Shown here in pieces: positions 58,833-64,000 of a stretch of 64,000 nt of DNA (its first letter is position 1; each line of letters opens with the position of its first letter). The notes under the pieces are model-generated. The model saw only the letters and a program-made list of their open reading frames with translations. It was not told the DNA's origin and ran no database searches. Location: positions 54,545,735 to 54,609,734 of the forward strand of contig CM019070.1 of assembly GCA_009667805.1 (NCBI GenBank). The letters run 5' to 3'. A program made the translations under genes and the position numbers. The stretch is from Leptobrachium leishanense (lineage: Eukaryota; Chordata; Amphibia; Anura; Megophryidae).

Positions 58833-59585
58833 GTTCGGCATTAGAAGTAGAATACCAACGCATTCCACCCATTAAATATTAGATCCAAGTTTGATCCTGG
58901 AAATTACAGACCTATAAGCTTAATATTTGTGGTGGGAAGTAATTTGAGACTTTTTAAGAGATCTCATTCGGAAATAGTATCCCAAGAAGAAGCCAACATG
59001 TTGCTGTGATGGCTCAATAATGAAGGACCAATACGTGTAAATGTCTTATTTGTTCTGCAATTTTTCTGCCATGAGTGTAAATATGATGTAAATGTTTTAC
59101 AAGCAAATATGTAGTCCCTGGGAAATTATCAAGTGTGTTTTCAAAATACGAGTCTGTGTGCAGATTCCTTTTTTGCAATCTGTGGATATCTTTGGGGAAT
59201 GTACATTGGTCCATCAAACATTTGGGTATTCACAGTGCAGTTTTGAGAAGAAAAAGGAAATTATTATGGTAGAATAATTTACTTTCCCAAAGTCTTTGAG
59301 GAAAAGGCAAATCCCTGTAGAAGGACAGTGGAGTTTCAGCTTTCCAAGCGACACATGCAGATTCTGCTAATTTAATGTGCTTTCTCTGATGATACACCTT
59401 AAGATGTGACTTTACCAATAGAACAGTAGAAAGTAATGTAATTTTTCCTGATGATTTGCTTTCGCAGTATAGGTCTACAGGCAATACATGCATTGCTGAG
59501 AGAATGAGGTGCTCTCTCAAAATCAATGGCAGTATCTCTAGGAATGACTGTGTGGGCCAAGATGTTTGAAAGTACATATCCCATG
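58833..59585. other. No gene seen
   Basis: Intergenic sequence. From about 59590 'gcatcatgggagatgcagtt' resembles a frog repeat phrase. Confidence 0.35.
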
Positions 59586-59645
59586 ATTCTTTGACAACCT
59601 AGTGACTGGCTGAGCATCATGGGAGATGCAGTTCCAAAACATCTA

Positions 59646-60394
59646 GGGCCCTATTACATACTTTACCCTAACGTTAGCGCTCAGCTGTATGAACGTTAAT
59701 ATTAGCCTTGGTGACCCTAGCGCAAACTGATTATATTACATTCCGAACACTAATGGGTTAAATCACCCGTTAGCAATTCGGATCTTGCGCTTTTCAGCGC
59801 GAGCTTACTGTACTTTGCGCTCATTATGCTTAACATGGGGAGCGCAAAGAGTTAATTAGCGTTAGGATTAAAAAATCCTATGGCTAATTACATCCCTCTG
59901 CGGTTAACTGAAAAGTTACCCACAGATAGGAGGTGGTGCTAACAGATACCGGTTCTACAGAATCAGTCAGCACTAGCTGAAAAAAACCCCGAAAACCAGA
60001 TACTCACCTCTCATCCCACAGCGAGAACAGTGACTCAATCCGCTGCTTCTTGCTGCCGTGAACAGAGAGAGACTGTGGGAAAAAAGTCCCCCATTCTCCC
60101 ACCGCGATCACTTTTCCGACTGCAGGATCTCACAAGAGGCAAGATCCTACAGGTCATGTGGCCAGCAGTCGAAGCCTCAATGGAGTCCTATGGACTCCAT
60201 GGAGGGGATGCTCACGATGGCGCTTAGCGCTGACTCGAGCATCTTGAGGCTTAGCGCTTCGTTATGGGGCAGTCTGGTCAATTAGCGCCTGCCCCTTAAT
60301 ATGGAGCTAAAACGAGAACACCTAGGAGAAACATGCAGGTGCAGGTTTTCCTCCTTAGCTTCCCTGTTTTAGATTGCACTTTGTAATAGTGCCC
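59646..60394 (+). mobile_element. GGGCCC-ended MITE, copy 5, CTA duplication
   Basis: Starts 'gggccctattacat' after CTA (59643-59645) and ends 'gtaatagtgccc' before CTA (60395-60397). 749 bp; interior as in copies 3, 4 and 6. Confidence 0.88.
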
Positions 60395-60397
60395 CTA

Positions 60398-61068
60398 GAG
60401 GACAGAGGTTGCTATTTTCAGCCATTAACATACAGAGTTTTGGTTTAAACATGGCTACTAGAAAAATTTGATGTTTAAAAAAAAGATTACCGTCTCATTC
60501 CCTCTATTTCCGTGCCTGAAAATCCATTTATCAACACCTTTCAGCATTTGTAATCTTTTTAGAAAATCAGCATACCGATAAATTTGAATTCAAATGATAT
60601 AGCTGATAATTACATTAAAAAGTATATTTGTGAAAGCTGATATTCGAGACAAATTTAGTCGGGAACCGAAAATATTTCCAAAAGCAGCAGCAGCTGATAA
60701 ATGTGGCAATTTTGGCTGTTGGGACAAATTAAATACAGCCCTATGTACCCTTGCAACGTTTCCCCTGTGTGGTTTTATATTTTGTCTTATGGGAAAAAAA
60801 TGATTAAATGTTAATTTAAGCAAAATGTAGCAAACTTCCCTTCTGAACATAAACGTGGATGCATCTAGAGATCACAAAGAAGGTAATTCCATGCTGATGT
60901 TCTTGGAACTTTTTGTATACTTCAAATTTGTTAACTAATAGAATGATCTTTTGACTAGTTTAAGCAAAACAGTAAGAGGGCCACACAGCAGGTTAATACA
61001 ACTCAAATATTGATTGGGAAACCACTCATGTATATGCCCTACCTCATAGTAGCCTTTATGGAGTACAT
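60398..61068. other. No gene seen
   Basis: AT-rich intergenic sequence. Confidence 0.4.
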
Positions 61069-61071
61069 TAC

Positions 61072-61789
61072 AGGCCACATTACATTCTTGACGTTAGCGT
61101 GACTTGCGTGAGCCGCGGTGTCTACCGCATATTACGATCCAAACGCAAACGGGTTAAGTAACCCATTTGCGTTTGGTACCTTGCACTTTTCAGTGCGAGG
61201 TTACTGTACTTTGTGCTCCCTATACTTAACATGGGGAGCGCAAAGTGTTAATCAGCGTTAGGATTACAAAGTCCTAATGCTGATTAAGGTCCGGCTGTGG
61301 TTAGCAGAAAGTTAACCAGATCCAGGACTTGGTGTTCACGGATTCCGCTTCTGCAGAATCCATTAACACCAGCCTAAAAAAACAAAAAACAAGTCAGGTA
61401 CTCACCTCCTCTCTCGCAGCGAGGACCGCGGTTCCGACCACCTCCGTCCGGCGGGAGCAGGAAAAGACTGGGGGAAAAGGTCCCCCCAGTCTCTCCCTGC
61501 GTATCACTACGCCGACCGGCCGGATCTCGCGAGATGAGATCAAGCTGGTCATGTGACCTGCAGGGGGATACTCAATGGAGTCCTATGGACTCCATTGAGT
61601 GGATGCGCGCGCCTGCGCTCAGCGCTGCCGTGAGCATCCTGTCCTGCAGCGCGCGGTAACAATGCAGGCAGCAATTTTGTGCCCGCATTGTAATCTAGCA
61701 TTCAAACGCGGGTGCAAGGGGGAAAACTGCAGGCGCAACTTTTTCCTCCCTTGCTCCCGCTTTTTAACGCTAGGATCGTAATGTAGCCC
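61072..61789 (+). mobile_element. GGGCCC-ended MITE, copy 6, TAC duplication
   Basis: Starts 'aggccacattacatt' after TAC (61069-61071) and ends 'cgtaatgtagccc' before TAC (61790-61792). 718 bp and closest to copy 4 (for example 'gtttggtaccttgc' and 'cagcgttaggattacaaagt'). Confidence 0.88.
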
Positions 61790-61917
61790 TACAAGTACAA
61801 ACAGAAATGTCCTGGCAGTCTCATTACAGACTATTAAACACTCATATCAGCTCCACACTTTTAAAGATTCTCTTCATAAGAAACATTATTCTCCAGTGTT
61901 CCCTACTTCCTCCAACT

Positions 61918-62130
61918 TTTACATAGTTACATAGTTACATAGTTATATAGGCTGAAAAAAGACATGCGTCCATCGGGTTCAGCCTCTCCCACATAACCTA
62001 CTGCTGTTGATGCAAAAGAAGGCAAAAAACCCAGTCTGAAATGCTTACCAATATGCAACATACTGGGAAAAAATTCCTTCTTGACCCCAGAATGGCAGTC
62101 AGATTTCTCCTTGGATCAAGAAGCTTTTTT
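61918..62130 (+). repeat. Dispersed repeat, second copy of 45140-45345
   Basis: Begins with three 'acatagtt' units. 'tcgggttcagcctctcccac' and 'ccttcttgaccccagaatgg' match copy 1. Confidence 0.75.
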
Positions 62131-62232
62131 ACCTATTTCATATTATGTTTCTGTAGAAATCTTGTTTTAATAGGTTACTTCTTATATGGATTCATCACCG
62201 AGTCCACCTTAATTCCCAATTCCAACTAGTTA

Positions 62233-62905
62233 CAGTATATCACAGAAGTGAGTACACTCCTCACATTGTTTGTAAATATTTTATTATATCTTTTCATGTG
62301 ACAACACTGAAGAAATGCCACTTTGCTACAATGTAAAGTAGGGAGTGTACAGCTTGTATAACAGTGTAAATCCGCTGCCTCAAAATAACTCAATACACAA
62401 CCATTAATGTCTAAACCGCTGGCAACAAAAGTGAGTACACTCCTAAGTGAAAATGACCAAATTGGGCCCAAAGTGTCAATATTTTGTGTGGCCACCATTA
62501 TTTTCCAGCACTGCCTTAACCCTCCTGGACATGGAGTTCACCAGAGCTTCACAGGTCGCCACTGGAGTCCTCTTCCACTCCTCCATGACAACATCCCAGA
62601 GCTGGTGGATGTTAGAGAACTTGTGTTTCTCCACCTACCATTTGAGGATGCCCTGCAGATACTCAATAGGTTCTAGGTCTGGGGACATGCTTGGCCAGTC
62701 CATCATCTTTACCCTCAGTTTCATTAGCAAGGCAGTGGTCATCTTGGAGGTGTGTTTGGGGTCATTATAATGTAAGAATACTGCCTTATGGCACAGTCTC
62801 CGAAGGGAGGGGATCATGCTCTGCTTCATTATGTCACAGTGCTATTACTGAAACAGTACTATATTTACAAACTATGAGGAGTGTACTCACTTCTGTGAGA
62901 TACTG
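62233..62905 (-). mobile_element. Internally deleted Tc1-like element
   Basis: TA at 62231-62232 and 62906-62907. Terminal inverted repeats of ~29 bp: 'cagtatatcacagaagtgag' onward at the left and 'ctcacttctgtgagatactg' at the right. At 673 bp it is under half of a full Tc1 element and keeps only the end of the transposase. Confidence 0.88.
62476..62829 (-). pseudogene. Tc1-like transposase C-terminal part
   Basis: Minus strand: 'VFLHYNDPKHTSKMTTALL' with the second catalytic Asp region (one expected Asp appears as Tyr in 'HYNDPKH'), then 'MMDWPSMSPDLEPIEYL' with the third catalytic Glu, then 'LWDVVMEEWKRTPVATCEAL', ending 'NNGGHTKY' and a stop at 62476-62478. At least one frameshift lies near 62635. 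The DNA-binding part and first Asp are deleted. Confidence 0.85.
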
Positions 62906-63079
62906 TATACAATAGTTAAATGAAAAATACGGAGGATGTTGAAGATCCTAAGTAGAGTATTGACATATCCTTTCATCAGGCTACATAGATTCTAAAGATA
63001 ATATACATATAGGCTGCTTCCCCAAGCAGTTTCCTCATCCTATAACCTCCGATTCAGGACCTGCACCTTACATGCAGTA

Positions 63080-63411
63080 ACACAATACAAAAAGAAAGTG
63101 TCTCGATCCTCATTTTCCTTCAGTGCACCACAATTATGGAATAACTTCCCAGACGCCATCAAAATTTCCCCCAGTCTTAAATCCCTCAAGAGCTCCCTAT
63201 TAACATACCTCAATACGGAATGCGCCTGTAAACGTGTAACATAATGACTAGAATTCCTATATATTTATTTTTTCTGTTTATCTGTATATTTGTGTTTTTG
63301 TTTTTAATATCTTGCATCTATTACTTTGTATTTCTGTAATGACTGTAAAATTTCAATGTTCTTGAAACCAGGACATACATGAAAACGAGAGAAACCTCAA
63401 TGTATCCTTCT
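63080..63411 (+). pseudogene. L2-like LINE C-terminus and 3' UTR
   Basis: The frame to the stop near 63241 encodes 'FSAPQLWNNFPDAIKISPSL' and 'KSLKSSLLTYL', the C-terminal block of an L2/CR1-type LINE, different in sequence from the LINE at 5500. Its 3' UTR ends 'aaccaggacatacatgaaaa', 'cgagagaaacctcaatgtat', 'ccttc' (63367-63411), the same tail as on the SINEs at 19425 and 48345. It is cut off by the LTR starting at 63412. Confidence 0.75.
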
Positions 63412-64000
63412 GTCATGGTCCTCGCCGAAGATGCCAGAGAAAGGGCAAGTAAGGTGCTGTTTCCCTTACAAAATCAAGTTCCAGTCCAGATCTTACCTCT
63501 GCCTGGTCTGGTGTCCAGGCATTCAGGGATTCATTCCAAGTTTCCCCTCACCTCCCCATCCTCAGGTGTGGGCTGGGCCTGGACTTCCCATATAACCAGG
63601 CCTCACCTTTCAGTAGATGCTTCTGCATTATCCTTCCTTGGAAGCCTCAAGGTGTGCCTGTCCTGCGTGGTATGCACATTACCAGTCTGAGACCCCATTG
63701 CTTTCTCTCGCTGAGACTCCTTCCTCATTGCATCCGTGGAGACCACCCTTATTGCATCTTATGGAGACCACCCTTATTGCATCCTGTGGATACCACCTTC
63801 CTGCAGTACCCCATGGAGACCACCTTCCTTGCAAGTACCCCGTGGAGACCACCTCCCTACAGTACCCCGTGGAGACCACCTCCCTGCAGTACCCTGTGGA
63901 GACCACCTTTATTGCATCGTGTGGAGACCACCCTCATTGCACCCCATGGAGACCACCCTTCCTTGCAATATCCTATTGTGACCCCCCCATCGCAGCATTC
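63412..64000 (+). mobile_element. Probable LTR, right end outside window
   Basis: Starts TGTCATGGTCCTCGCC directly inside the LINE 3' tail ('tgtatccttc' instead of 'tgtatccttcctgg'), which suggests insertion. It has pyrimidine-rich sequence like the other LTRs and a minisatellite from 63735. The far end cannot be checked. Confidence 0.45.
63735..63980 (+). repeat. 25-28-bp minisatellite, ~9 units
   Basis: 'gtggagaccaccttcctgca' followed by 'gtacccc' repeated with spacings of 25-28 bp (copies at about 63737, 63763, 63788, 63815, 63844, 63871, 63898, 63923 and 63948). Two unit types alternate, with 'ttattgcatc' or 'cctgcagtacccc'. Confidence 0.88.

Noticed and set aside
63735..63980. CRISPR-like array
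   Set aside because: Units are contiguous minisatellite repeats without unique spacers, in a vertebrate context.

Overview
The window is vertebrate, almost certainly amphibian (most likely an anuran), nuclear intergenic DNA. I find no host protein-coding exon and no host RNA gene. The sequence is AT-rich, intron-like or gene-desert DNA, with about half of it covered by recognisable mobile elements of many classes. The frog assignment rests on the repeat mix: Tc1/mariner, hAT, piggyBac-type and Harbinger-type MITEs, 5'-truncated L2-clade LINEs ending in (AAT)n, L1/Tx1-type LINEs, Ty3-type LTRs, and a 'catagaaacatag' foldback family. The species cannot be named from the sequence alone.

Layout. 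1-10 kb: a GGGCCC-ended MITE, a mariner-like transposase fragment, two piggyBac-type MITEs, a hAT MITE with a perfect 8-bp target duplication, an L2 LINE tail, and a complete but mutated Tc1 element (7320-8937). 10-20 kb: Harbinger-type MITEs, a mariner remnant split by a 1.9-kb hAT element, a family with a 25-bp minisatellite, a solo LTR, and an LTR fragment holding a tRNA-derived SINE. 20-29 kb: a 5-kb hAT element (21206-26169) with a broken transposase, and a short LTR retrotransposon (26409-28553) with two LTRs, a 5-bp target duplication and only a gag-like remnant. 29-43 kb: further GGGCCC MITEs, a solo LTR, a 2-kb L1-like insertion with a perfect 16-bp target duplication, and long stretches without recognisable features. 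43-49 kb: a Tc1 element with an uninterrupted 345-residue DD34E transposase (43479-45126), SINEs, an L2 tail, and a near-perfect 172-bp hairpin MITE inserted cleanly in a SINE. 49-64 kb: nested MITE/L2, L1 and Penelope-like insertions, a deleted Tc1 element, an L2-like LINE end whose 3' tail matches the SINE tails, and the start of another LTR with a 25-28-bp minisatellite.

Nothing here works as a host gene set or operon. The content is a stratigraphy of transposon insertions. The strongest observations are exact target-site duplications that fix element boundaries, the intact Tc1 transposase, the SINE-LINE tail sharing, and several nested insertions that give relative ages. Coordinates of termini and target duplications were read directly. 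Family names come from remembered family features and were not checked against a database.
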